Numbered from the stretch's first letter, positions 17,671-27,039 are shown. The stretch: 64,000 nt of DNA from JACPPO01 sp965262505 (GCA_965262505.1 CBDHFM010000030.1:2170001-2234000); one strand, 5' to 3'. The notes: a model not told the origin generated them from the sequence alone. Program-made: numbers and translations.

Positions 17671-19187
17671 CCCTGATGTGACAAAAACTGAGATGGTGTC
17701 GCCGCTTTGTAATTGAAAAAGGCCTTCCGTTGTGGTTGAAGAGAGGTGCCAACCAACCCTTCACGCCAACAACGAAAGGCCACCGGACGTGAGACGAAGC
17801 AGAACCGATTTGCGGGCACGAGTCAATGGGGATCTTCAACTGGAATTTGCGGACGCCGCGCTCACCTCGTATGCCGGGCTGGAGTTGTTCGGGCAGTACC
17901 TGCGAGCGACCCGCTTCAATGCCACGGTCCGCGCGGCGTGTGCCGCGTCGGCGGGGTGGGGCGACTTCGGTGCGACGGCGATGGTGCGACTGGTAATCGG
18001 GTTGCTGGTCGTCGGGGGCCGGCGGCTGCGGCACCTCGCCTTCGTCGAGGACGATCCGCTGTTTCAGCGCTTCTGCGCACTGCAGGTCGTGCCGACGGCG
18101 CGCACGATGAGTCGCTGGCTGCAGGGCTTCACGATGACGACGGTCGCGTGCCTGCAGGCGATCAACACGGCGGTGATCGCGCGCGTGCTCGCGACGCTGG
18201 GCGTGCGGACGTGGACGATCGATGTCGACGGGGTGGTGGTGTCGACGGGTCTGCAGGTGGAGCGCGCCTTCCGGGGGTTCAATCCGCATCACCGGAAGGT
18301 GCTGAGTTACTACCCGATCATGGCGCACCTGGCCGAGACGACCCACGTGCTGCGCGTGAAGAACCGGTCGGGCAACGTCCACGACGGGAAAGCGGGCCTG
18401 CCTTTCTTGCGAGACCTCGGGACGCAGTTGGCGACCCTGCTGCCGCGCGGCGGCACGGTCCGGTTTCGCATGGATGGCGCCTTTTTTCGGCAGGATGTGC
18501 TGCAGTGGCTCGGCGCGCGGGACGCCGGGTACGCCATCAAGGTGCCCTTCTATCGCTGGCTCGATCTGCAGCAGTACATCCGGGCGCAGCCGACCTGGCG
18601 ACCGGTCGCGCCGGACATCACCGGCTTCGTCGTCCCCGCGGTGGCCACGCCCTGGGGCCGGCCCGTGTGGGTCGCCATCTACCGCAAGCGCGTCAGCCAT
18701 CCGGCGACAAAGCACTACCAATTGGACCTCTTCGACCCCAACGATGGCCACTATGAGTACTCGGCGGTGACGAGCAATCTCGACTTCACCCTCGCCAACC
18801 TGTGGCGGTTTGCCTGCGGGCGCGGCAACCACGAGAAAACGATCGCCCAACTGAAGACCGGGCTGGTCTTCCACACCGTGCCGACGATGGCCTACGCCGC
18901 CAACAGTGCGTGGCAGCACCTGGTGGTGCTCGCGCACAACCTGCTCACGAACTTCCAAATCGAGACCGGCGTCGCCCGCCGCGCGCCGACCCGCAAGCGC
19001 ACCGTGCTCCCGGTGCTCCAGACGATCCAGACGCTCCGCTTTGTGCTCTTCAATCGGGCCGCGCAGATCGTCCGCCCCGGTGGGGCCCTGCGACTGCGGC
19101 TCACGGACAACGCGGCCACGCGGCAGGTCTTCACCCGCATCCGAGATGCACTACCGAAGGTCGCCTGACTTTTTTGTCACATCAAGG
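17671..19187 (+). mobile_element. IS1380-family element
   Basis: Inverted ends CCCTGATGTGACAAAAA and the reverse complement of CCTTGATGTGACAAAAAA, flanked on both sides by TTAA (17667-17670 and 19188-19191), the standard IS1380 target duplication. 1517 bp. The best-defined intact insertion in the window. Confidence 0.93.
17732..19168 (+). CDS. IS1380-family transposase
   Basis: 478 residues from GTG. Catalytic core with WTIDVDGVVV (Asp), YYPIMAHLAETTHVLRVKNR, VRFRMDGAFF (Asp) and, in the C-terminal part, CGRGNHEKTIAQLKTGL (Glu). Length and order match IS1380. The sequence is undamaged, so the element may be active. Confidence 0.9.
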   Translation: MVEERCQPTLHANNERPPDVRRSRTDLRARVNGDLQLEFADAALTSYAGLELFGQYLRATRFNATVRAACAASAGWGDFGATAMVRLVIGLLVVGGRRLRHLAFVEDDPLFQRFCALQVVPTARTMSRWLQGFTMTTVACLQAINTAVIARVLATLGVRTWTIDVDGVVVSTGLQVERAFRGFNPHHRKVLSYYPIMAHLAETTHVLRVKNRSGNVHDGKAGLPFLRDLGTQLATLLPRGGTVRFRMDGAFFRQDVLQWLGARDAGYAIKVPFYRWLDLQQYIRAQPTWRPVAPDITGFVVPAVATPWGRPVWVAIYRKRVSHPATKHYQLDLFDPNDGHYEYSAVTSNLDFTLANLWRFACGRGNHEKTIAQLKTGLVFHTVPTMAYAANSAWQHLVVLAHNLLTNFQIETGVARRAPTRKRTVLPVLQTIQTLRFVLFNRAAQIVRPGGALRLRLTDNAATRQVFTRIRDALPKVA

Positions 19188-19263
19188 TTAATCACTACGG
19201 CCGCCGCGTGGTTCTCCAGCTTCTTGGAAAGGCCGTTGGCCAGACGTCGCCAGCTGCGGGGCG
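19188..19263 (-). pseudogene. IS1-like transposase piece (right of IS1380)
   Basis: Minus-strand codons RLANGLSKKLENHAAAVVIN run up to the TTAA repeat and continue directly into INYIHYNFGR at 17670 once the IS1380 is removed. More upstream transposase cannot be recognised, so the IS1-like element was already a relic. Confidence 0.65.
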
Positions 19264-19417
19264 CACCGAAAACGTTTTCGATCGATGATTGGGATCCGAG
19301 ATTCGAATCACAGACCGCAAATCCCGAACGGGCTGCTAGGATTCGTACCCAGAAGCACTGTCTCGAACAAGTTGTGGCCGCGACTCTGTACACGTATGAT
19401 TCCGGCGGAGGAGCGTG

Positions 19418-20167
19418 ATGCACAAGATTCTCGTGTCGGTCGGTCTGGGCGTTTGTCTGTCGGTGCCAGCCACGGCTCAGGAGGAGTGGACCGAGTACCG
19501 GAACGTGCAGGATGGCTTCCACGCCCTGTTCCCGGGACAACCGACTGTGACGGAGACGACGTGGGAATCGCAGGCTGGTTTCATATTGCCAGAGCGCGTG
19601 TATGCCGTCGAGAGGGGCGACGAGCGCTATTCGGTTCGCGTGATCGATTACACGGGCGTCGAGCAGATGGGCATTGAACGCGCCGAGCAGTGTCCTGCGA
19701 GTGCGGAGACATGTCTCGGAGGCGCCAACATCTCCGGTGTGGGCTACTGGAAGCACGATGTGCGCGGGGCACCCATCTATGCGCTCGGGTCCTTCCTCAC
19801 GCGAGGTGCGCAGATCGCGGATATGTTCTGGAACCAGCTGGACCTTGTTTCGGGAGTCATGGTTCAGATGGTGAATAGTGATCAATCTCGCAGCTTCGTC
19901 TACGTTGCGATGCATGAAATGAGGCTGTACGTCTCTGAAGGGAGAGTGCCGAAACAACGCCCCTATCCCGGCATCTTCACGCAGTCCGTCGGGTGGCTCG
20001 ACAAGGAGGGGCGTTCTGTCCGGTATCGGAACATGTACACCCATGAAATTCACGGCCTCCGTGAAGCTCCGGTTCCGGGTTACAACGCTGACGGCAGACC
20101 GGTGGGCGGCGGAGGCAATGGTGGCGCGCAGGGCGCCCCGCCACCGAGTAACAATCAGCAGCGGTAG
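19418..20167 (+). CDS. Secreted hypothetical protein
   Basis: 249 residues. Start at ATG 19418 (GGAGGAG 5 bases upstream) rather than the GTG at 19415. Signal peptide MHKILVSVGLGVCLSVPATAQ; the mature part begins EEWTEYRNVQDGFHALFPGQ, a pattern seen in exported proteins that begin with a short FPG-containing beta hairpin. Two Cys pairs (CPASAETC) may form a disulfide. The C-terminal 30 residues are low-complexity Gly/Pro/Asn. No function can be assigned. Confidence 0.7.
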   Translation: MHKILVSVGLGVCLSVPATAQEEWTEYRNVQDGFHALFPGQPTVTETTWESQAGFILPERVYAVERGDERYSVRVIDYTGVEQMGIERAEQCPASAETCLGGANISGVGYWKHDVRGAPIYALGSFLTRGAQIADMFWNQLDLVSGVMVQMVNSDQSRSFVYVAMHEMRLYVSEGRVPKQRPYPGIFTQSVGWLDKEGRSVRYRNMYTHEIHGLREAPVPGYNADGRPVGGGGNGGAQGAPPPSNNQQR

Positions 20168-20267
20168 CCGGGGCGACGAGCCCGCACAGCAGATGCTCCG
20201 AGCGTTGAGAAGCCTGCGCTAGAGAATGTGGCTGACCCGCCACCGGTGTGCGACGAGGCGGCGAGCC

Positions 20268-21743
20268 CTAACGGCCGCCAGGCACGCGCGTGTCGTCCTG
20301 AAGCGCGTAGCCGAAGATACGATCGCCGATCGCCGACTCGGTGTAGACGACGTCGGTCTGGTTGACGAGTCTTATCGGCGACCGTGGGAGCTCGATGATG
20401 AGATTGTTGGAGAGGAGGACGCCTCCTGGCCGCAGCATCTTCGCCACGTTGGCGGCAGCAAGCGACTGCTCGAAGACGTCATAGTAAATGAGGACGTTCG
20501 TCGCGATGATAAGGTCGAAGCGGTCGTCCTGCGCCAACGGCTCAAGTCGCTGCAGCACGATGTTGAGATCCTGCGGGACGACTGACCTCACGACTTCAGG
20601 ACGAACCCGGATCGCACGCACCCGGACGGCGCCATCCGTCGGGGTCGGTGCCGCAGCCTGCGTCGCTTCGCCGATGCGGCCTCCGAACCGTTCCCAATAA
20701 CTCACGAGCTCCGCATGCCAGCGCTCGTTCGCTCCGAGCGGCAGCTGCACAACGTAGGCACCGCCTCCACGAGCCCGCTGACCGGCCGCCTCCAGATGCC
20801 GGTTGACCCTGGGATTGATATCGAGCGTCGTGACGCGCAGCTCGTCTGGGACGGCCAGTCCGAATCGAAACAGCGAATCGACGACCGCAAACGGCTGAAT
20901 CGTCTGCACAGGATAGAAATCGTGTCCTTCACGCTTGTCGACGACGTCGAGGCCTGGTCCAACGACGGCCACCCGTCGGACTGAGCCGGCACCGAGACTG
21001 CCCGCCTCTCTGAGATGCTGGAGCGCCTTCTCGATTGCAAAGCTGGGGACGATGGACGTATCCGACGAGAGTCCACGGCCGTGATATAACGTCGCATCCA
21101 GGGCGAGCTTGGCCATCGGATCGTCGAGCTGGCTCATCGCCGCGGCGGCGCGGGCAAAGCCTTCCGTCTCCGCGATCACACGCACCAGGATCGCCAGCAG
21201 ATACTGCCTGGCTTGTTCTCTCCCCTCTGTCGTCACGGGATCGATGCCCTTGCGCGCGAAGAGCTCGCGCGCGAAGCGGAGCCGCTCGTCGTCGGCGCCA
21301 GACGAACCGACGGCGCCAATCATGTCGTCGAGGCGGCGCTCGACGATCTCGAGGTTGGGACCGGGCCCACGCAAACTGGCCAGATCGGTGACACGCGGGT
21401 GCGTCGTGAACGTGGTGCCGAGCAGCAGATGGTTGAGCGTGGAGTCTTCGTCGGCGTGCTGAAGTCTCGCCCGCGTCTCGCTATTGCGACGCGACACCCA
21501 CGCGGGCCAGGCGCCCTCGCGCTCGGCCGGCGTCTTCGATATCAGCTCGGCCGGCAACAGTTCTTCCCGGAGCGCATCCAGGATCGGCTTCGCGTCGACG
21601 TACGGAATGTTCGTCGCCGCCGCGACGGCCGGGCCGGTGGCCGATGGCACGACCTCGTCCGGTATCTGATCGGGTGCCTGCGTGTTCACCACGGCGACCC
21701 CGAACGCAAGCGCGAACAGGCCGACGAGCGCGCGTCCCTTCAT
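20268..21743 (-). CDS. Exported protein with CheR-like methyltransferase domain
   Basis: About 491 residues from ATG 21743 (GGGAGGAG 8 bases upstream), starting with a signal peptide (MKGRALVGLFALAFGVAVVNTQA). The N-terminal half is alpha-helical. From about residue 270 there is RRVAVVGPGLDVVDKREG (motif I-like), TTLDINPRVNRHLEAAG and FDLIIATNVLIYYDVFEQSL, followed by LRPGGVLLSNN, as in class I SAM methyltransferases of the CheR type. A secreted methyltransferase is odd because SAM is cytoplasmic. Convergent in layout with the TonB receptor upstream on the same strand. Function unknown. Confidence 0.7.
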   Translation of the reverse strand: MKGRALVGLFALAFGVAVVNTQAPDQIPDEVVPSATGPAVAAATNIPYVDAKPILDALREELLPAELISKTPAEREGAWPAWVSRRNSETRARLQHADEDSTLNHLLLGTTFTTHPRVTDLASLRGPGPNLEIVERRLDDMIGAVGSSGADDERLRFARELFARKGIDPVTTEGREQARQYLLAILVRVIAETEGFARAAAAMSQLDDPMAKLALDATLYHGRGLSSDTSIVPSFAIEKALQHLREAGSLGAGSVRRVAVVGPGLDVVDKREGHDFYPVQTIQPFAVVDSLFRFGLAVPDELRVTTLDINPRVNRHLEAAGQRARGGGAYVVQLPLGANERWHAELVSYWERFGGRIGEATQAAAPTPTDGAVRVRAIRVRPEVVRSVVPQDLNIVLQRLEPLAQDDRFDLIIATNVLIYYDVFEQSLAAANVAKMLRPGGVLLSNNLIIELPRSPIRLVNQTDVVYTESAIGDRIFGYALQDDTRVPGGR

Positions 21744-21840
21744 GGCTCGGCTCCTCCCGATCGTTGAGATCATCGCATGCCGTGTCACGACCCCTCAATC
21801 ATAGCGTGGTGTTTCCGTGAGGCGCCTCTGTACACAGAAG

Positions 21841-21870
21841 GGGGCCGAGCGGGATTGCCCGCTCGGCCCC
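21841..21870 (-). terminator. Terminator-like perfect 13-bp hairpin after the TonB receptor
   Basis: GGGGCCGAGCGGG, loop ATTG, CCCGCTCGGCCCC, placed 30 bases after the receptor stop. Read on the minus strand it is followed by CTTCTGTGT, weakly U-rich. The stem strength makes a transcription stop likely between receptor and methyltransferase-like gene. Confidence 0.7.
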
Positions 21871-21899
21871 TGGTCAGTCAACGTGACGCAGCAGACGCG

Positions 21900-24791
21900 T
21901 CAGAACTCCAGACGGAACCCCAGTTGCATCATGCGCGGCAGATAGGCGGCGTTTGTGACTCGCCGCGGCTGCGCGTACCGGCGGTTGCTTTCGTTAATGG
22001 TGTACCTGCCATAGTTCTCGTGGTTGAACAGGTTGAAGATCTCGAACATGCCGGTGGCCGACACGCGCGGCCCCAGCGGAATGCGCTGCTGCAGGCGAAG
22101 GTCCACGCGGTGGATCGGGTCGCCGACCAAGCTGTTGCGCGGCACGATCGTCCCGTCCGGCCGCAGGCGGCTGTTCGATCGTCCCGTATCGCGCGGGTCG
22201 CCGCCGTAGTAGTTGTCGTAATGGATGCCGGAGCCGTACTGGTACAGTCCCGTCACCTGGAAGCCGCGGCCAACGTCAAGGATTCCGTTGAAGACCGCAC
22301 GGTGTTTCTGGTTGGTTTCCGCCACTCCGTACTCCCCGCCCAGGTCCCCTGGGACCGCGAAGTTCACCTGTTCGAAGCCGCTGATCGGCAACGGATCAGA
22401 GTCCTCGAGGCGCGCCATCGTATAGGTGACCGACCCCTGCCAGCGGTTACTGAACCGCTTCTGCAGGCCCGTTTGCAGGGCGTGATAGTTCGACCGCCGA
22501 TTGAAGACCTCCCACTGCACGACCGCCCACTGGGGATTGGCCCGCCGGCTGATGTCGCTGAACGGATAGTTGACCCCCGTGGATGGGTTGAAGGTGGTAT
22601 TCATGTTGAACTGCGGTTGGTGTCCCTGGCCGAAGCGCTCGTTTCGACCTCCGGTGTAGACATAGTCGACGTCGAACGCCGCAGAGTCGCCGATCTGCCG
22701 CGACACGCCGATGGAGCCTTGGTAGCTGTACGGGATGTGCGCATAGTCCGGCGGCGGCGCCAGCGTGGTGCCAAACGGCCGCAGGCATCCGGGCACGTCA
22801 TTGACGGTGCAGAGCAGCTGCCTCGCCTGGTCGAAGGTTGGGATCGGCCCGTTGAACGGGTTCGACGCGAAGTCGGGCCGGCCGTCGTTCTCCAGCTGAA
22901 CCTGGACCGTGTTGCCGTAGGACTTGGTGAATGACGAGATGTTGTTCAGGACCTCACCGTAGTAGATCCCCCCGCCACCGCGCAGCACCGTCTGATCGTC
23001 GGCACTGTAGGCAAAGCCGAGACGCGGCGCAAGATTGAACGTCTCGCCGGGCCGATTCGCCTGCAACCAGGGCTCGATGGCCTGCTCGTTGGCGAACACC
23101 CCGATCGCCGAGTCCCATCGAACCCCCAGGTTCAGCGTCAGGCGGTCCGACACCGACCAGTCGTCTTGGAACCAGCCGGCCGCCACATGTCGCACCTGGT
23201 CGTACTCGAACTCGCCGATGCCGATCGTGTACCGCCGCACGAGGTGCGAGATGCCGTCCAGGTTCCAGGTCGCCGGCTCGTCCCAAACCGGGAACAGCTC
23301 CTCGAGGTTGGACGGAGCCCGCCCGCGCCGCGCGTCGATCACCCCCATCCCGTTGCGCACGTTCTGCATGCGATGGTCGTAGTAGATGTATTCGCCGCCC
23401 ATTCTGACGTCGTGGCGCCCGCTCGCAGTGAACGAGAACGTGAGGTCATCGCGAATGGGGTAGTAGTTATGGCCCAGATACTGCGGTTGGTTCGCGTTGC
23501 CGGAGATCGCAAACCCGACAAAGCTGATCCGCGGCGACCCCGTGGTGATGCCCTGACTGGCGGCCGGGTGGTCCGGCCAGTTGGTGTAATTCTCTCTCGT
23601 GTAGTACAGGCTCTGCCAACCCGCTTTCACCTCGTTGACCGCGCTGTCGCCCAGCACCTGCGTCAGCGTCGCCGTGGTTCCCGCCATATTGGTCTTGTTT
23701 TCGTACATCGAGGCCGGATGGTTGTTGGCCCCGGCCGCATTTGTAAAGGGAATCTCCGTCCTGAAGATGGTGCCCTTCACCATGAAGCGCGTCTGCGGCG
23801 AGACCTGGTAGTCGAGCCGCATCCCCCCCAGGTTCGTCAGCCGGTTGCTTGTGAGTGGAAAATTGAAGCTCTCATACCGCGTGTTGAAGCCAACCGTGGC
23901 CGGGTTGCGGTCGTACTCGTAGTACCCGAAGAAGTGCGCTCGGTCCGTGACGAGCGGCCCGCCATAGGTGCCGGCGAACTGCTGCTGCTGATACGGCAAT
24001 ACGTCCCCCGAGATCGGGTCGGCTGCGTTGAGGCTATCATGCCGGAAGTAGCCGGACGCCGTCCCCGCGAACGTGTTCGTACCCGACTTGGTGACGGCGT
24101 TCACCTGCACCCCGCTCGAGCGCCCTTGCGTCGCGTCGAACCGGCTGGACACGAACTCGAACTCCGCAATCGCGTCACGGCTGATGCGGGGCTGGGCCGT
24201 GCTCCCCGTGAGGTTGCTCGTCACCTGCTGCCCGTCGACATTGATCTGAAAATCGCGGCGGCTGGTACCCTCCACCGGAGCTCCGTTCTCGGACACGCCG
24301 TTGCTGCGATTGCCCGGCGCCAGCGTGGCCAGGGAGACCCAGTTCCGGCCAAGGAGGGGCAAGTCCTGCATCTGCCGCGGATCGATGTTGCCACCCAGGT
24401 TGGACTGCGTTGTGTCCAAGAGCGGCGCCTCGCCGGTGACCGTCACCGTCTCCTGGATTGCCGAGGGCGCCATCACCATGTCCACGACCGCCTGCTGTCC
24501 CACGAGCACCGTCACGCCGGTTTGCACCACGGTCGTAAAGCCGGACAGCTCCGCGGTCAACGTATAGGTCCCGATGCGCACCAGGACGCGATAAGACCCG
24601 GTCCCGTCGGTCACGCCCAAGAACACGTTGCCGGTCGAGTCTTCCTGCGCGACCACGGTGACCCCTGGCAAGACGCCGCCCGTGCTGTCGGTCAGCGTGC
24701 CGATCAGCGACGCTTCCTGCGCGTACAGAGAACCGGGCCACGCCAACACCGCCCCCACGAACATCCACGCTGCAATCCTTCTCATCCTCAA
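21900..24791 (-). CDS. TonB-dependent receptor with carboxypeptidase-like N-terminal domain
   Basis: 963 residues. Signal peptide to about residue 25 (ends SLYAQ). Residues 26-110 form a carboxypeptidase regulatory-like beta domain (IGTLTDSTGGVLPGVTVVAQ, GSYRVLVRIGTYTLTAELSG). Plug domain follows (ETVTVTGEAPLLDTTQS, DGQQVTSNL, GVQVNAVTKSGTNTFAGTAS), then a large beta barrel ending in MMQLGFRLEF with the C-terminal Phe. This is the Oar-like architecture typical of Acidobacteriota. Substrate unknown; such receptors import oligosaccharides, peptides or siderophores. GAAGGAG lies 9 bases before the ATG. No partner lipoprotein is next to it. Confidence 0.9.
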   Translation of the reverse strand: MRMRRIAAWMFVGAVLAWPGSLYAQEASLIGTLTDSTGGVLPGVTVVAQEDSTGNVFLGVTDGTGSYRVLVRIGTYTLTAELSGFTTVVQTGVTVLVGQQAVVDMVMAPSAIQETVTVTGEAPLLDTTQSNLGGNIDPRQMQDLPLLGRNWVSLATLAPGNRSNGVSENGAPVEGTSRRDFQINVDGQQVTSNLTGSTAQPRISRDAIAEFEFVSSRFDATQGRSSGVQVNAVTKSGTNTFAGTASGYFRHDSLNAADPISGDVLPYQQQQFAGTYGGPLVTDRAHFFGYYEYDRNPATVGFNTRYESFNFPLTSNRLTNLGGMRLDYQVSPQTRFMVKGTIFRTEIPFTNAAGANNHPASMYENKTNMAGTTATLTQVLGDSAVNEVKAGWQSLYYTRENYTNWPDHPAASQGITTGSPRISFVGFAISGNANQPQYLGHNYYPIRDDLTFSFTASGRHDVRMGGEYIYYDHRMQNVRNGMGVIDARRGRAPSNLEELFPVWDEPATWNLDGISHLVRRYTIGIGEFEYDQVRHVAAGWFQDDWSVSDRLTLNLGVRWDSAIGVFANEQAIEPWLQANRPGETFNLAPRLGFAYSADDQTVLRGGGGIYYGEVLNNISSFTKSYGNTVQVQLENDGRPDFASNPFNGPIPTFDQARQLLCTVNDVPGCLRPFGTTLAPPPDYAHIPYSYQGSIGVSRQIGDSAAFDVDYVYTGGRNERFGQGHQPQFNMNTTFNPSTGVNYPFSDISRRANPQWAVVQWEVFNRRSNYHALQTGLQKRFSNRWQGSVTYTMARLEDSDPLPISGFEQVNFAVPGDLGGEYGVAETNQKHRAVFNGILDVGRGFQVTGLYQYGSGIHYDNYYGGDPRDTGRSNSRLRPDGTIVPRNSLVGDPIHRVDLRLQQRIPLGPRVSATGMFEIFNLFNHENYGRYTINESNRRYAQPRRVTNAAYLPRMMQLGFRLEF

Positions 24792-25098
24792 GCTCCTTCT
24801 GGCCTCATGCTCAAAAGCAAATCGGGTTCAGGCAATTGGGGCACCGCGAGCTGTGCTTTGGTCGCCCGCCCGAATAGGGGCCCAACGTTATGCGAGCATC
24901 AATGATCCAGTTTCTTCTTCTCAAGATGCGTACCAGACAACAGTTCGTTAACGAATCGCCAAGTCTAGCTATGTGCAAGTTCAACTAGTTGGATGTCGGC
25001 AGCTACCCGACTGCCCGCATTAACTCCTAATCAACTCAGGAAACTAGAGTTAATCCTGATCCATCCCAGACGCGGCTCGATCCAATCTTCCGGGTTCC
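24792..25098. other. Receptor upstream region
   Basis: About 300 bases, visibly less GC-rich than the genes around it, with no open frame that looks coding. It should hold the receptor promoter, but I cannot place one with confidence. Confidence 0.4.
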
Positions 25099-25266
25099 CT
25101 AGCAGCCCGTGGTTAAAGTCCGGTGTTCGCACCGAGACGAGCGAGGCGCCTCGCGGACAAGGCGAGACGGCTTGAGAGTACCCCTGCTGCTTGCAGGAGG
25201 AACAACGCAGGACGCGAGGATGCATCGTTCGTCGAATGCAGGCGGACTTCCACCACGGGCTGCTAG
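25099..25266. repeat. 168-bp non-coding element with CTAGCAGCCCGTGG ends
   Basis: Left end CTAGCAGCCCGTGGTTAAAG and inverted right end (CTAGCAGCCCGTGGTGGAAG read from the other strand), both followed by TCCG. No transposase. Single ends of the same family occur at 12355, 15387 and 53679. CTAG termini suggest TA-targeted insertion. Its right end supplies the stop codon of the cupin gene. Confidence 0.65.
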
Positions 25267-25811
25267 CGGGTAGCAGGTCGTGTGAATTCAAAGACGAGAA
25301 ACTTGAGCGTATCGGCGGCCGCGGTAATCTCGTGGGGAACATTCTCCGGGATCAGTAGGAAGTCTCCTGGTCCCATCCGGTTCTCCGTGCCACCGACGAT
25401 CATCCTTCCGAAGACGTTGCCGGGCGCCTGCGTGGCGCTGCCCGCGGTGGGAGCGGCCGCACCCGAGATGGTACCGCCCGTCGTGATGGTCGCGGTGCCT
25501 TCGATGACGGCCCAGATTTCGGCTTCCTGCTCGTGCGAGGCGGGTCTCTGAGGCAGTCTGCGGTGCTCGAGCGCCAGTCGATAGGCACCGACCCGTTCCA
25601 CCAAGATGTTGTTCTGGTTCGAATTTCCCTCTTCGATCTCAAGGAACCCGGCCTTCACTTCGGCGGCCGTGAGGTGTGTCGCGATATCCACGTTCGCGGG
25701 CGCATTCGGAGCGTCGACCGACTCAGGTCCGTGATCGTCCGCCGCTTGCTGCATCGAGGCGGACGCCGAGAACATCAGAGTGAAGCCAATAACGGTCACG
25801 ATGGTTCGCAT
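25263..25811 (-). CDS. Secreted cupin-domain protein
   Basis: 182 residues. Start at ATG 25811 with GGAGGG 7 bases upstream; signal peptide IVTVIGFTLMFSASASMQQ. Cupin motifs: RPASHEQEAEIWAVIEGTAT (His-Glu) and GPGDFLLIPENVPHEIT (His), in a single beta-barrel that probably binds a metal. The stop TAG is made by the CTAG terminus of the adjacent repeat element, so the natural C-terminus may be lost by a few residues. The open frame continues far upstream, but that part lacks protein character. Confidence 0.8.
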   Translation of the reverse strand: MRTIVTVIGFTLMFSASASMQQAADDHGPESVDAPNAPANVDIATHLTAAEVKAGFLEIEEGNSNQNNILVERVGAYRLALEHRRLPQRPASHEQEAEIWAVIEGTATITTGGTISGAAAPTAGSATQAPGNVFGRMIVGGTENRMGPGDFLLIPENVPHEITAAADTLKFLVFEFTRPATR

Positions 25812-26274
25812 TTGATCCCTCCAGCAATTGGTTCGATTGCATGCCCGATGGCTTGGGACACCATGGCCGCGGCCGAACCAGCGGGGCACCGTCTCGGGCA
25901 CACTCGCAAAGGCGATGCACCCTCGCATGAAATTTGGGGTGGAGTCTATCAGATTTTTGGCCTGCGTTCGCTCACGGCGGAGAAGCCCCTGCAGCGGGCT
26001 CCACATCCCCGCCCGCAAGTCGTCCCGGCCCGTGCGGTCCCGCCCCTGCCCGGCAACAACGGCAGAACGGATCGAACCGGAGGCGATCGCCACCTGGACA
26101 CCTTCCGGGGGGCCATTCTCTCGAGCTGGGGGATCGAACAGAGTGGTTCGTGCGCCGAGAATGTCCGGTACAATCTCGTGACACGGCTCGGGTCTGATCC
26201 ACGGTTGGCGTGCCGAAAGAGAGGGGACGGCCTGGAAGGTCGAACGACGAACGAATCGTGAACGGAGTTGTGCC
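25812..26274. other. Divergent promoter region between cupin and MBL genes
   Basis: 460 bases containing leader and promoters of both neighbours; no supported gene. At 25850 the words CTTGGGACACCATGG resemble the inner part of the integrase-core IS left end (60160), so a tiny IS relic is possible. Confidence 0.35.
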
Positions 26275-26669
26275 ATGACCATGAAGTGGAACCGTCGTGA
26301 GTTCTTGACGACCTCGTCGCTCGCCCTCGCCGGCGCTTTCCGATCAGTGCCTGCGCTGGGCCAGGCGCCAGCCACGACCGGCACCTTCAGAGAGCTGCGC
26401 AACGGTGTCGGAACGTTTCTCGGTTGTGGCGGCACCATCGGCTGGGCGATCACGCCGGATGCGTTCGTTGTCGTCGATACGCAGTTCCCGGATATGGCCG
26501 AGGTCTGCCTCCAGGGACTCGAGCAGCGCTCGACTCGCCAGATCGACGCCATCATCAACACACATCATCACGCCGATCACCTGAGCGGTAACGCCGTCTT
26601 CAAACCGATGGCGAAGACGATCGTCTCGCACGAGCGGGTGCCCGGTCTTCAGCGGAGACAGGCGGAGGC
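26275..26669 (+). pseudogene. Tat-exported MBL-fold hydrolase, cut after the zinc motif
   Basis: Good ribosome site (GGAG, 8 bases) and a twin-arginine signal NRREFLTTSSLALAG. The fold begins normally: FVVVDTQFPD, then INTHHHADHLSGN, the zinc-binding HxHxDH. After about 130 codons (SHERVPGLQRRQAEA) the sequence meets the end of an integrase-core IS at 26670, and the remaining open codons to 26814 are IS-derived. Roughly half of the domain is lost, so no activity is expected. Confidence 0.8.
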
Positions 26670-26735
26670 TGTGCGTCTCGAATTCCCAATTCTCTCGCTG
26701 AATCCAGGATTGAGGCAATGTTGCGTGGCGCCTAA
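26670..26735 (+). mobile_element. Solo left end of the integrase-core IS
   Basis: TGTGCGTCTCGAATTC followed by GCTGAATC and TTGCGTGGCGCCT, collinear with 60124-60190 just upstream of the intact transposase at 60214. Only the outer 66 bases remain. Confidence 0.75.
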
Positions 26736-26948
26736 CGTCTGGAGCCAGGCAGCCTCAGCGGAGCGGAGCCTGGTCCCACGCGAAGACGTCGGGGTCTGCT
26801 GGAGCCGTCGATGATTCGGGCGTGATCGGGTCGGTTTGGCCGTGTGACGTGGCTCAACGGTCCTGTGCCCATGGTCCTGTCCCGGGTGCGGGAGAGACGC
26901 CGCCCGCGGGGGGCGGACCGCGGCCCCGCTTAGCCCCTCTAACAGGTC

Positions 26949-27039
26949 ACCTCCAAGATGCGCTTCCTCGCCGCGGCCTGGGTGGGCATGCTGGACGACG
27001 GCGCCTGGCTGCGGCGCGCCGGCCATGCCAACGCGATGG
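26949..27039 (+). pseudogene. Threonine aldolase-like fragment
   Basis: Thirty codons read TSKMRFLAAAWVGMLDDGAW and RRAGHANAM, matching the low-specificity L-threonine aldolase segment (MRFLAAPW, then LRNARHANAMA) of PLP-dependent beta-eliminating lyases. The IS903 copy D cuts it on the right. Nothing recognisable precedes it back to 26736. Confidence 0.55.

Noticed and set aside
17537..18958. Long minus-strand open frame of over 400 codons
   Set aside because: Antisense of the IS1380 transposase; only its last 45 codons (IS1-like relic) have protein similarity.
23166..24905. 579-codon plus-strand frame
   Set aside because: It is the GC-driven shadow of the TonB receptor and has no recognisable motif.
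25812..26561. Upstream extension of the cupin frame
   Set aside because: The ATG at 25811 has a strong Shine-Dalgarno and a signal peptide; the extension is antisense to the MBL gene start and lacks protein character.
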